Source: Cyrtodaria siliqua
Taxonomy: Eukaryota > Mollusca > Bivalvia > Adapedonta > Hiatellidae
NCBI GenBank assembly: GCA_037043455.1
Contig: JAWPHD010000002.1
Location: forward strand, 992,001-1,056,000
Length of the DNA: 64,000 nucleotides
Reading direction: 5' to 3'
Under the pieces are notes generated by a model, which saw nothing but the letters and a program-made list of their open reading frames with translations, was not told where the DNA came from and did not search any database. Every line of letters starts with the position of its first letter. The first letter of the stretch is position 1. The position numbers and the translations under genes were made by a program. Below are positions 10,828-21,518 of this stretch, in pieces.

Positions 10828-12605
10828 CAGTGCTCAAAAAATAGGATAGCCTGACGCCCGGGGCTCCTTGAAATCCATTCCGGGCCTGTCTCATTTTGCA
10901 GACGAGGAGCCTGTCGGGCCTGTATAAAAAAAAAATCCCCCAAAAAATCAGTTTTACTGGATCTCAAGCTCAAGTTCCTCAAGACAAAATACTCCAATGT
11001 GTATTGTGAACTGTGAAAACACTTGCAATAAAGTAATTAAACAAGAAGTTCGAATATTTTGCCTGGCTTCGTGTCGGCAGTTTGTCACAACTTTGAGGTC
11101 GACAATTGTTGACATAAAACTCATTATTCTGCTATTAGGGTTGTGTTTTCTTTCCTTTGTGGTAAGAAATACCGTTTTTGTCATTAAAAACACACTAATG
11201 CATGAAAAAAAAACGTTATTGATGGTATTTCGATTGAATGTTTGTGAAATGTTCGGGCCGTAAAAGTGCGGTGTCATAGTAGTTCGGATGGTACATAATT
11301 TCGGATAATTTTTTTTTTTTTTTTACATAATCAAATAAAAACTGTCCTTTACAAATACATGTTGGTGGAAAGAAAAATATATATACTGTATATGTATAAA
11401 TACAGATATAAAGTATATTTATATTCATTATTTTAAGGTGTAAGGAGTTCCTGGAATCCTACTTTTAAATGAATTCTAGTCTAGGCTCCTAATTCTTTAC
11501 TTTGAGAAAGTGGTGACAAAAAGAAACAAGAGGCCAATGACCTTGAAGCTCTACTGATTGATTGATTTTGATTTCAGGAAGTAGTCGCTACAGACTTGTT
11601 TTTTGAAAAATTATTTTTAGCCGTGGCGGCCATCTTGAATTTCCGGCCGACCTGACATTTTGCTAGGATCAATTAGACATCAAGAGCAACATTCCTGTGA
11701 AGTTTCATGAAAATCCGTCAAGTAGTTTCAGAGGAGTAGTTGCTACTAGTTTTCATTATATAACTCTATGTAAACAAAGATGGCCGCTGGCAGCCATGTT
11801 CAACGTCGAATCAAAACGATTTTCGACAAGGACCAACATCATGTCATGCTGATCATTTTAGAAAAAGTCCCATATCAATATCACTTATAGTTTTCATGAA
11901 GAAGTCGCTACAAACTTGTTTTTAAAAACCTATTTTTAGATCTGGCGGCCATCTTGGATTTCACATCAACATGAATTTTTGCTAGGATCAACTAGACTTC
12001 ATGGGCAACATTTCTTTAAAGTTTCATGAAAATCCATTCAGTAGTTTCAGAGGAGAAGTCGCTACAAAAAAAAGTTTACGGACAGACAGATGGACGACGC
12101 ACCACGGCATAAGCTCTGCTGATCTCTGATCAGTAGAGCTAAAAATATAGCCAGAGGAGGCTCTGATAGTCTCATAAAACATGATTAAAAATTTGGCTCC
12201 AAGTTTAGCTCCAGTTTCACCAAGTCGGCTCTGATTATTATCGTTTGGCAAAAATGCTAGTACTCTCCTTTGCATTGGTTATAAATTACTATGTAATATT
12301 CTATTCTAACATATTTTAAACAAAATGGTAAATAAGTCCGCTGACCAGGGAGCATAAAGTGGTAGCAAAAAGAAAAATATAGTCAGAGGAGGTTCTGAGC
12401 TTGATTAATATATACGTAACAAATGTGTGCTATAAAAGTGAATAAAGACACATTTCCATTTAAGAAAAAAATATTGGACCTTTCCATTTTAAATCAGGGC
12501 CTGTCCATTTCAAATCAGGGCCTGTCCTTTCAAATCGGGGCCTGTCCATTTTCAGAAGCAACAAGCCCTGGGCCTGTCTCTTAAAATAATTTTCTTTGAG
12601 CACTG
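10828..12605. mobile_element. Element C (TIR CAGTGCTCAAA), 5-bp target duplication TCATG
   Basis: The ends are CAGTGCTCAAAAAATAGG and, in reverse complement, CAGTGCTCAAAGAAAATT. TCATG flanks both sides (10823-10827 and 12606-12610). Element B shows the uninterrupted site TTAATTCATGTATG near 18474. Terminal CAGTG and a 5-bp duplication again suggest a hAT-like family. It carries an ACAAGAGG element at 11526-12140. Near the right end a short GGCCTGTCCATTTCAAAT motif is repeated three to four times. Confidence 0.85.
11526..12140 (+). mobile_element. ACAAGAGG-type element with AGCTCTACTGAT terminal stem
   Basis: It begins ACAAGAGGCCAATGACCTTG, then AGCTCTACTGAT, and ends with AGCTCTGCTGATCTCTGATC plus AGTAGAGCT and A's, so the two ends can pair. 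An inverted copy of the host at about 14640-14680 lacks it (GGTGACAAAAAG plus six A's plus TATAG), whereas here the flanks contribute three plus five A's. Insertion therefore added two A's, as for the ACAAGAGGGCC element. Internal half-units share GTAGTCGCTACAAACTTG and AAGATGGCCGC words. Confidence 0.85.
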
Positions 12606-13199
12606 TCATGTATGATAAATTCACAAATAAATGGCACTAAGAAGTATATTTTCGTCTATTATATAATAGTATATTAAATGAAAGAGTGTTACTGTGTACT
12701 GTACTGTAATATTATAGAGTGTACTGTATTATACTACAGAATTAGTTTTTGAAATAGATGAAATTAAGTGCAAACAGAGATTGTGTTATAATAACACCAA
12801 TAACTTATAATATTAACAAATGTGGACCCCAATTTATAAAACATCCTTACATAACTTTGAATCTTTGACACAATGACACATTATTGTAAAATGGAATAGT
12901 AGTTTTTTAAGTTCAAATGTATATATATTCTTGCACACCTTTCTTTGCAATACAATATTTACACAATTCACTACGATTAAAGTTATCAAAGGATGTTTTA
13001 TAAAACGGTGTTTCGATTTATATTTGACTCTTGCTATTTCAATTTTGACCCTTGAGATTTTTGACTCTTCACTTTTAAAGTCTATTGAGAACCCTGCCTG
13101 ATGTATTTTTAATACAAATTAACAAACACAACTAGATCCAATAAATTGGGCATTGCCTTTTTTGGAGTCTGGCTTGAATGGGGTGTAATTGGCCTTTTA

Positions 13200-16100
13200 A
13201 CAAGAGGTCAATGACCTTGAAGCTCTACTGATTGATTTTGATTTCAGGAAGTAGTCGCTACAGACTTGTTTTTTGAAAATCTATTTTTAACCGTGGTGGC
13301 CATCTTGAATTTCCAGCCGACCTGAAATTTTGCTTGGATCCATTAGACATTAAGAGCAACATTCCTGTGAAGTTTCATGAAAATCCGTCAAGTAGTTTCA
13401 GAGGAGTAGTCGCTACAAGTTTTCATTATATAACTCTATGTAAACAAAGATGGCCGCTGGCAGCCATGTTTAACGTCAAATCAAAACGATTTTCGACAAG
13501 GACCAACATCATGTCATACTGATCATTTTAGAAAAAGTCCCATATCAATATCTCTTATTGTTTTGAAGAAGTAGTCGCTACAAACTTATTTATTTTAAAT
13601 CTATTTTTAGCTGTGGCATCCATCTTGTATTTCCGGCCGACCTGAAATTTTTCTAGGATCAACTAGACATCAAGACGACATTCCTGTAAAGTTTCATGAC
13701 AATCCGCCAAGTAGATTGAGCAGTGCTCAAGAAATAGGATAGCCCGACGCCCGGGGCTCCTCGAAATCCATTCCGGGCCTATCTCATTTTGCAGACGAGG
13801 AGCCCGTCGGGCCTGTCTAAAAACAAAACAAAAAACCCCCACAAAAAAACAGTTTTACTGGATCTCAAGCTCAAGTTCCTCAAGACAAAATACTCCCATG
13901 TGTATTGTGAACTGTGAAAACACTTGCAATAAAGTAATTAAACTGTGTTATACACACATTGAAACAATAAGAAGTTCGAATATTTTGCCTGGATTCGTGT
14001 CGGCAGTGTGTCACAACTTTGAGGTCGACAATTGTTGACATAAAACTCATTATTCTGCTATTAGGGTTGTGTTTTCTTTACTTTACGATAAGAAATACCT
14101 TTTTTGTCATTAAAAACACACTAATGCATGAAAAAAAAATCGTTATTGATGGTATTTCGATTGAATGTTTGTGAAATGTTCGGGCCGTAAAAGTGCAGTG
14201 CTCAAAGAAAATTATTTTAAGAGACAGGCCCAGGGCTTGTTGCTTCTGAAAATGGACAGGCCCCGATTTGAAATGGACAGGCCCTGATTTGAAATGGACA
14301 GGCCCTGATTTAAAATGGAAAGGTCCAATATTTTTTTCTTATTGGAAATGTGTCTTTATTCACTTTTATAGCACACATTAATTTTGTTACGTATGTATTA
14401 ATCAAGCTCAGAACCTCCTCTGACTATATTTTTCTTTTTGCTACCACTTTATGCTCCCTGGTCAGCGGACTTATTTACCATTTCGTTTAAAATATGTTAG
14501 AATAGAATATTACATAGTAATTTATAACCAATGCAAAGGAGAGTACTAGCACTTTTGCCAAACGATAATAATCAGAGCCGACTTGGTGAAACTGGAGGTA
14601 AACTTGGAGCCAAATTTTTAATCAGGTTTTATGAGACTATCAGAGCCTCCTCTGGCTATATTTTTTCTTTTTGTCACCACTTTCTCCAAGTAAAGAATTA
14701 GGAGCATAAACTAGAATTCATTTAAAAGTAGGCTTCCAGGAACTCCTTACACCTTAAATAATGAATAGAAATATACTTTATACCTGTATTTATACATATA
14801 CAGTATATTTTTCTTTCCATCAACATGTATTTGTAAAGGACAGTTTTTCTTATTTGATTATTTTAACTGTGGCAGCCATCTTGAATTTCTGGCCGATCTG
14901 AAATTTTGCTAGGATCAATTGGACATTATGAGCAACATTCCTGTAAAGTTTCATGAAAATCCGCCAAGTAGTTTCAGAGGATTAGTCGCTACAAGTTTTT
15001 ACTATATAACTCTATGTAAACAAAGATGGCCGCTGGCAGCCACGTTTAACGTCGAATCAAAACGATTTTTGATAAGGACCAACATCATGTCATGCTGATC
15101 ATTTTAGAAAAAGTCCCATATCAATATTACTTATAGTTTTCAAGAAGTCGTCGCTACAAACTTGTATTTTGAAAATTTATTTTTAGCCGTGGCGGCCATC
15201 TTGAATTTCCGGCCGACCTGAAATTTTGCTAGGATCATTTAGACATCAAGAGCAACATTCCTGTGAAGTTTCATGAAAATCCGTCAAGTAGTTTCAGAGG
15301 AGTAGTCGCTACAAGTTTTCATTAGTAGTCGCTGCAAACTTGTATTTAAAAAATCTATTTTTAGCTTTGGCGGCCATCTTGGATTTCACATCAACATGAA
15401 TTTTTGCTAGGATCAACTAGACTTCATGGGCAACATTTCTGTAAAGTTTTATGAATATCCATCCAGTAGTTTCAGAGGAGTAGTCGCTACAAATAAAAGT
15501 TAACGGACAGACGGACGGACAGACGGACGACGGACGCCGCACCACGGCATAAGCTCTGCTGATCTCTGATCAGTAGAGCTAAAAATCTAGTCAGAGGAGG
15601 TTCTGTGCTTGATTAATACATACGTAACAAATGTGTGCTATAAAAGTGAATAAAGACACATTTCCAATAAGAAAAATATATTGGACCTTTCCATTTTAAA
15701 TCAGGGCCTGTCCATTTCAAATCAGGGCCTGTCCATTTCAAATTGGGGCCTGTCCATTTTCAGAAGCAACAAGCCCTGGGCCTGTCTCTTAAAATAATTT
15801 TCTTTGAGCACTGCAGAGGAGTAGTCGCTACAAGTTTTTACTATATAACTCTATGTAAACAAAGATGGCCGCTGGCAGCCATGTTTAACGTTGAATCAAA
15901 ACGATTTTTGACAAGGATCAACATCATGTCATGCTGATCATTTTAGAAAAAGTCACATATCAATATCACTTATAGTTTTCAAGAAGTAGTCGCTACAAAC
16001 TTGTATTTTAAAACTCTATTTTTAGCTTTGGTGGCCATCTTGGATTTCACATCAACATGAATTTTTGCTAGGATCAACTAGACTTGATGGGCAACCTTTC

Positions 16101-16220
16101 TGTAAAGTTTCATGAATATCCATCCAGTAGTTTCAGAGGAGTTGTCGCTACAAATAAAAGTTTACCGACAGACGGACGGACGCCGCACCACGGCATAAGC
16201 TCTGCTGATCTCGTCGAGCT
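13200..16220 (+). mobile_element. ACAAGAGG-type element interrupted by a rearranged element C copy
   Basis: It starts ACAAGAGGTCAATGACC at 13200 and ends at the AGCTCTGCTGATCTCGTCGAGCT terminal stem at 16220. Units of about 300 bp with GGCGGCCATCTTG, AAGTTTCATGAAAATCCG, TAGTCGCTACAA and AACATCATGTCATGCTGATC recur. The part 13721-15813 is a CAGTGCTCAA element inserted within a unit; that insert itself contains another partial ACAAGAGG copy (about 14856-15581). Confidence 0.75.
13721..15813. mobile_element. Element C copy 2, internally rearranged with an inverted right half
   Basis: It begins CAGTGCTCAAGAAATAGG and ends TTTCTTTGAGCACTG. The left part (13721-14195) is colinear with element C. 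At 14196 it switches to the reverse complement of C's right half (to about 14855), passes through a partial ACAAGAGG element, and finishes with a direct copy of C's right end (15582-15813). I could not read a matching target duplication: TTGAG is on the left and CAGAG on the right. Confidence 0.7.
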
Positions 16221-16382
16221 AAAAATCATTGTTAGGTAAAAAAAAGGCTCTGTTTCTGGTCCTTTCCCCAAAAAAATAAGGGCAGGTAGGAATTATTATC
16301 TTTTTTTTTTTAGAATTAATCCTTACTATACTGAATTCAAATCAGGAACATCAAAAGCATGTTTTCTTGAATATATTACATA

Positions 16383-17360
16383 CAGTTGCTGCCACGCGGA
16401 TTAAGTCTAATCCCACTCATCGCGGCGATTTTATCTCACCGCGGACACTCTGATTTTGTCCCCGCGATCCGCGGACAGCCCGCTCATCGCGGGGATAATA
16501 TATTTTTTCCACCGCGACACAATCACCGCGATTCGCGGTGATCTGTTTTGATTCGCACACCGCTTTAACCGGTGTGAAATCGCAGGCCATCGCCGCGATT
16601 TATCTTCAGTATCAATGTACAATTGTGCAGTCAATTTAATGCATTATTATTCAATAACTATTAAAAACCCGAAGCAGAAGACAATTTTATTTTTGTTTTC
16701 GGAAAATTCAAATGCCCGGATAATGTATACTGGGTCACGATAGTTATATGGCGGTTCCTATTACCGACTTCGCGGTGACTGAACATAAAATTCAAATCTT
16801 ATACTGGATATTAGAATTATATTTTTTTAATTAATCGTTATTTTAACATATTTTGCTATTCTGCTGTTGGTTATTAATTCATCGATGGGTTCTTTAGTCA
16901 GAAATAATCCGAAAAATTGTAAAGAATTCCGGGTCATAAACCCGTTATTAGTGCCGCCTTGTTAATAGGTACACACATCGCAAAGGATTGTGGGTAGCCA
17001 ATTTATGTCCGGTGAAGAGAAATGTGACTTTTGGAAAACAAAAACGAAAAACACACGTTATTAAATGCATTAAAAGTTTGAAATACCTATTGCTTCCAAA
17101 ATTGTTCATTGTATTTATCATTTTTATTACATTTTTCATTGATCCGTGCTCTAATTTCCCCCGCGAATCTATCATGGAGAATCGCGGTGATTTCTTTCTT
17201 TCGAGACTGGATATTGCAATCGCGACGATTTTTAGTCGCGGGGAATCCCCGCGATATTTCGGGTGACAATCTGCGGTAAGATCGCGGAGATTTGTGACTT
17301 TGATTGAAAAACGGCTGCGGGGATGCTGCGAAAAAGTCGTAATCCGCGTGGCAGCAACTG
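16383..17360. mobile_element. Tc1/mariner-like MITE with 21-bp perfect TIRs and TA duplication
   Basis: The first 21 bp (starting CAGTTGCTGCCACGCGGAT) are repeated perfectly in reverse complement at 17340-17360, with TA on both flanks (16381-16382 and 17361-17362). Both subterminal parts are crowded with CGCGG/CCGCG and GCGGTGA/TCACCGC palindromic words, much more GC-rich than the neighbourhood. The middle is A/T-rich. No transposase frame is credible. TIR start and TA target fit the Tc1/mariner group. Confidence 0.88.
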
Positions 17361-18995
17361 TAATGAGTGTTCCACAACATGCCTTAAAAACCTTTTTTTT
17401 TGTCCCCTTAAAAGTAGGCTCGGTCGGAGACCAGAAACAAACATTTTTGTTTTGTCCTTATATTCATTACTATGCATTTTTGTCGCAGTGCTCAACTTTA
17501 TAGTGCTAGCACACTGGAATACCATGCCATAGACACGTGACATGATACCCAAAACAGTCACATTATACGGATACCGGGCCAACAAGTCCTAGCACCAAGT
17601 AAATCACATTTTACTAACATCACCGAAATATAATTTGCTGCAGCAGCAGAAACTGCAAAACTGTTCAGATTTACAGGAACACTTATCAGATTTGGGTTAA
17701 AGGCTTTTAACTTGCGGAGCTACTCGTACCATTTTTATAGTCTTTTGTATGACCCAGGGTTCTCAATAGACGCGTACACACGCGTTTTGACGCATGGAAT
17801 TTCAATTTGACCCATTTCTGACGCATCTAATTTACGACCTGTGCGTTTTTATGACGCGCGTGTATTTGCTTCAAAGCATCAATCCAATACCTATTTACAT
17901 CACAGCTGCATAAACAGTGATTGACACCTTGCCTGACGACCTTGATCGCCTCTCGACCAATCAAATTCGCTGCTGTCGCATCTTGAGTGCCAGAGGGGGA
18001 AATAACTGTCTGTAAATGGTGTCACTGTGTAATCTAATCGCTGCTATTGTGTTGATAATTTAATGATTATCTTTGAAGTTTATGATGCTTTGCGCGGGTG
18101 AAGACTATTATGACTTGATTGGATTAACTGTTTAATTGATTGCTACCGGCTTCTGATTGATTAGGGGGTTAATTAAATTGAATTGCGATAAAACAGAAGC
18201 TAGCGGTCAAACGTGTGAACAGTTAAAAACGGCAAAAATAAAATTGACTTTATTTGTGTTGTTGTTCGTTAATTTTGTTTTACGCACGTTTTAAAGAATA
18301 AAGAAAAATAGTTTTAATGAGGATTATTTAAATATTTATAAATCGGCGAAATGTACATAAAAAGAGCGTTTTTTAACCTGGGTTGGCATTCATCAAAACT
18401 TACCGGACATTACGCATTCTGATATTTTGCGATTACGGACATTGTTTGTGCTATCGAGTAACGGACTTTATTAATTCATGTATGTTAAATTCACAAATAA
18501 ATGGCGCAAAGAAGTATATTTTCGTCTATTATATAATATTATAGTGTACTATACTACAGCATTATTTTTTGAAATTAATAAAATGAGAATAGATTTCTTG
18601 AGAATTAAACATACATTAATGATACACTGTCCTTTGTTTTCTTGTTTAATGTTCCAAATATACATACATACAATTGGTGCAAACAGAGATTGTGTTATAA
18701 TAACACCAATAACTTATAATATTAACAAATGTGGACCCCAATTTATAAAACATCCTTACATAACTTTGGAATCTTTGACATAATGACACATTATTGTAAA
18801 ATGGAATAGTAGTTTTTTAAGTTCAAATGTATATATATATTCTTGCACACCTTTCTTTCTAATACATTATTTACAGAATTCACTACAATTAAAGTTATTA
18901 AAGGATGTTTTATAAAACGGCGTTTCGATTTGTTCGATTTATATTTGACTCTTGCTTTTTCAATTTTGACCCTTGAGATTTTTGAGTAAAGGGTC

Positions 18996-20678
18996 CAGGG
19001 TTCTCCACAGGCCATTTAAGCATAGCGGAGCCGCTGCGCTTGACTTCCAAAATCTTACATCCCGCGGTGCCTAAACTGCGCCGCTATGCTTAAAAACCAG
19101 AGCGCGGTGCTTTGATCTGAAGGCAAACACCGCCTTTACAAATCCTTATGCGCACCGTACACAAATTCATAAACTCGCGTCAAACAATACACACAAGTAA
19201 CACGTGACTGATCTATGCAGTATGCAGAACGTGCGATAACACGCTGTGTGATTAGTGGATTGTTGACAACAAATTGCAATTATCACGAGTTGATTGGATT
19301 ATGTCGGGTTGTTGTGGATTAATCAGTAATTGGGAGATAATTGGGATGGGAGAATGTAACTTAAAGCAGTTGAACTGGAAAGTTTGTTAATATTGGCAGT
19401 TTGTGTATCGGCTCACGTGTATTGTTCAAGACGGAAATGAAAGATGTGATGTGCAAGAGTTTGTTTGTTTTGCGCAAGTAAGTATAATTGTTTTGATTGT
19501 CATTTGATTTAAGTTTGTGCGTTAATAAATAAAATAAATAGCAATTTTGGGATAATATCTGGTCATTTGAAAAAAGAAAAGAAGAAATGAAGGTAGTTTA
19601 TTTATCTGTTTACTTCAAAGCTTGTCAATATTTTGAAAACAAAAATACTAGAAATTACTTACAAAATAAAACAAAAATAATTCAGTTATTACTATTATTA
19701 AGCGTGTTGGTCTATTATATATTTATAATATATTAAATTATTTATATATATTTCTTCAGACCTTGGCCCGCCACTTTAACCAGGATGAAGATTAAATGAT
19801 GATCGAGTGGAGACAAGTGAGGGAGGTTACAAAGAATGACAGAGAGCTACAGGAGTCTCACCCAACTTGTACAATATTGCAGCTGTTGGTCTGCTTCTTC
19901 CAACATCAACAGCAGATTGAATTAAGACAGCACAGGTCAACTCTGTGTAACAGAGTTCTCAATGCACTGCTGGCAGTAACAATGCAGGGCCCACCTCCAT
20001 CAGTTTGAATATGACAGGGCAGTGGAAGAATGGCACATGGCCAGACCAAGAAGGTCAAGCATCTGAAAAGGAACTGCTAGCTAATATGTACCAGTCAAGA
20101 CATTGAATGGGCTAACTTGTGTTGGATTTATTTGAGTGCTAAGGTTATATTTTTTAAGTATTATCAAATGTGCTGTTTTATTTCCAAGGATGAATATTGT
20201 GTAGTTGATGGTATTATATGTGTGCATGATGTGTTGATGTATATGTTGTATTATTGTGTATAAACTTATAATAAATCTTTGTATGTTTTCTTCTTCATCG
20301 TGTATTAAAACATGGATTATTTATTATTGTTTATTGTATGTATTTCAGATGCTGCATGTTGTGTTGATGTGTGTTGTATTATTTTGTATGTATTATTGTG
20401 TATGAACTTATTTTAGTTAATATTTGTATGAGTTTGTTTTTTTAAATAAAAGTCTTAAAACATGGATTATTTATTATATTGTTTATTATCATAAATATAT
20501 AATTAGATATGGCTTCCTACCATCACTTATATCACACAAAAGAGTGCCTCACCGTCAATACAGGCAGTTACTAAAAGCCAAAAAAATCGAACACAGGAGG
20601 GGGTTTCCCCCTCCCGTACCCTCCCCCAGCACGCGCTAAATGCCACTATGCTTGAAAATAATCCTATGGAGAACCCTG
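18996..20678 (+). mobile_element. Nested hAT-like element (TIR CAGGGTTCTCCA), 5-bp duplication GGGTC
   Basis: The left end is CAGGGTTCTCCACAGG and the right end in reverse complement is CAGGGTTCTCCATAGG; both are followed by AAGCATAG words. GGGTC flanks both sides (18991-18995 and 20679-20683). It is inserted near the right end of element B. It contains a decayed hAT transposase C-terminus at 19796-20066, which ties this CAGGG-terminated, 5-bp-duplication group to the hAT superfamily. Confidence 0.85.
19796..20066 (+). pseudogene. hAT transposase C-terminal dimerisation segment, frameshifted remnant
   Basis: A 70-codon frame ends LLAVTMQGPPPSV. One base off, the reading continues FEYDRAVEEWHMARPR to a TGA at 20064. 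The pattern (basic or polar helix, LL-x-V-x-M-x-GPP, then D-x-A-x-x-x-W) resembles the C-terminal dimerisation region of hAT transposases, where a GPP or GPS turn is followed by an F/Y-D...A...LW motif. The rest of the transposase (BED finger, RNase H-like core) is absent. Stops and the frameshift mean it is not functional. Assignment is by motif memory only. Confidence 0.6.
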
Positions 20679-20726
20679 GGGTCATATGACTCTTCACTTT
20701 TAAAGTCTATTGAGAACCCTGTGACC

Positions 20727-21433
20727 TGGTAAAGGACTGAACACACTGCCTTGGTAGCAGTATTTTTTAATGATGGTGCTCATGTTTGGTACAGCTGTGT
20801 AAGTTTTGATTTCGTTTGAATTGGATGGTGTTTTACGTCATTCGCAAATGAAAGGTTATATAAGACAGTCAAATTTTTAGTGGTGGAGGCAAACCACCAA
20901 TATTTCTTTACACCTCCCGCCATCCATAAGAAGCGACACTTCCGGGAAAAAGCCTGGTGAAATGATCCCGAATCCCGCACCTCTGGGACGATAGCGAGGC
21001 AAGTATAATAACAACTTAGCCACCTTATAAATACAAATTTATAGGAGTACCTGAATCAAATTGTTTGTGGAGCGTGTTTAACAATGTAACAAATTTAAAC
21101 ACAGGATACTGATGTGCACATGGTTTAAATTCCGAGGTTACTGAACATATCTAACCTCAGTCATCAATGTGATACTTGCCAAAAAAAAAAGAGCTTAAAT
21201 TAAAACTTCATGGACACATAAATTATGCTAATGAGCTGAGCAAGATTTTCTGGTTTGGATGTTAGGTTTACATTAATACTGATCCTGAAAAGCAATGAAG
21301 ATTGTGTTCCGACGTTGCTTTATTGAGGGCAATTTCTTATTTTACAACTTTTCAATCAGCATCTTCTTGCCAAACATGGTATCTATGCTGACTGACCCAG
21401 TTTACTGTAACAAGTCATACTTTTCCCACTTAC
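20727..21433. other. GSK3B intron 1, 5-prime end, with one dispersed repeat fragment
   Basis: 20828-20965 (GGTGTTTTACGTCATTCG, GGTTATATAAGACAG, a GTGGAGGCAAACCACC hairpin, ATAAGAAGCGACACTTCC) recurs near 36520-36645 and in part at 8133. From about 21000 to the exon I see nothing else that I can identify. Confidence 0.5.
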
Positions 21434-21518
21434 TTATGGTTTTCATTCCGCCAAATGGAGCTGAGCCAGCTGCTTTTCCACCTTCAGCGAATGATGTTGT
21501 TCTTGGTCGCCCACTCAT
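21434..21518 (-). CDS. GSK3B: GSK3B (glycogen synthase kinase-3 beta), first coding exon
   Basis: The minus-strand ATG at 21518 opens MSGRPRTTSFAEGGK and continues to PFGGMKTI. The first twelve residues are the well-known GSK3-beta amino terminus, and residue S9 is the conserved inhibitory phosphorylation site within RTTSFAE. The exon is 28 codons plus one base and ends at a consensus donor (A|GTAAGT) where GSK3B first exons usually end. GSK3B is a Ser/Thr kinase of Wnt, insulin and glycogen signalling, acting in cytoplasm and nucleus. The kinase-domain exons are not in this window, so intron 1 exceeds 21 kb if the gene is intact. The gene is divergent to SNAPC2. Confidence 0.93.

Larger units (their letters stand above)
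9556..13096. mobile_element. hAT-like element A (TIR CAGGGTTCTCAATAGAC), with nested insertions
   Basis: The left end is CGGGGTTCTCAATAGACGC. The right end, in reverse complement, is CAGGGTTCTCAATAGAC. CCTGAT flanks both sides (9550-9555 and 13097-13102). A related copy B lies at 17755-20721. Comparing A with B shows that A gained two further elements: a TTAA-flanked MITE (10133-10644) and a CAGTGCTCAA element (10828-12605). B has the corresponding empty sites. No transposase frame is visible. Confidence 0.8.
17755..20721. mobile_element. hAT-like element B, paralogue of element A
   Basis: It starts CAGGGTTCTCAATAGACGC, ends GTCTATTGAGAACCCTG, and has TGACC duplicated at 17750-17754 and 20722-20726. 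It is colinear with element A but lacks A's two nested insertions, so it supplies their empty sites. It has its own nested element at 18996-20678. Without that insert it is about 1.28 kb. Confidence 0.87.

Noticed and set aside
11526..12140. Helitron assignment for ACAAGAGG-type elements
   Set aside because: A 3-prime hairpin is present, but the element sits between A's with two A's gained and not between A and T, and no TC start is seen. Left unclassified.
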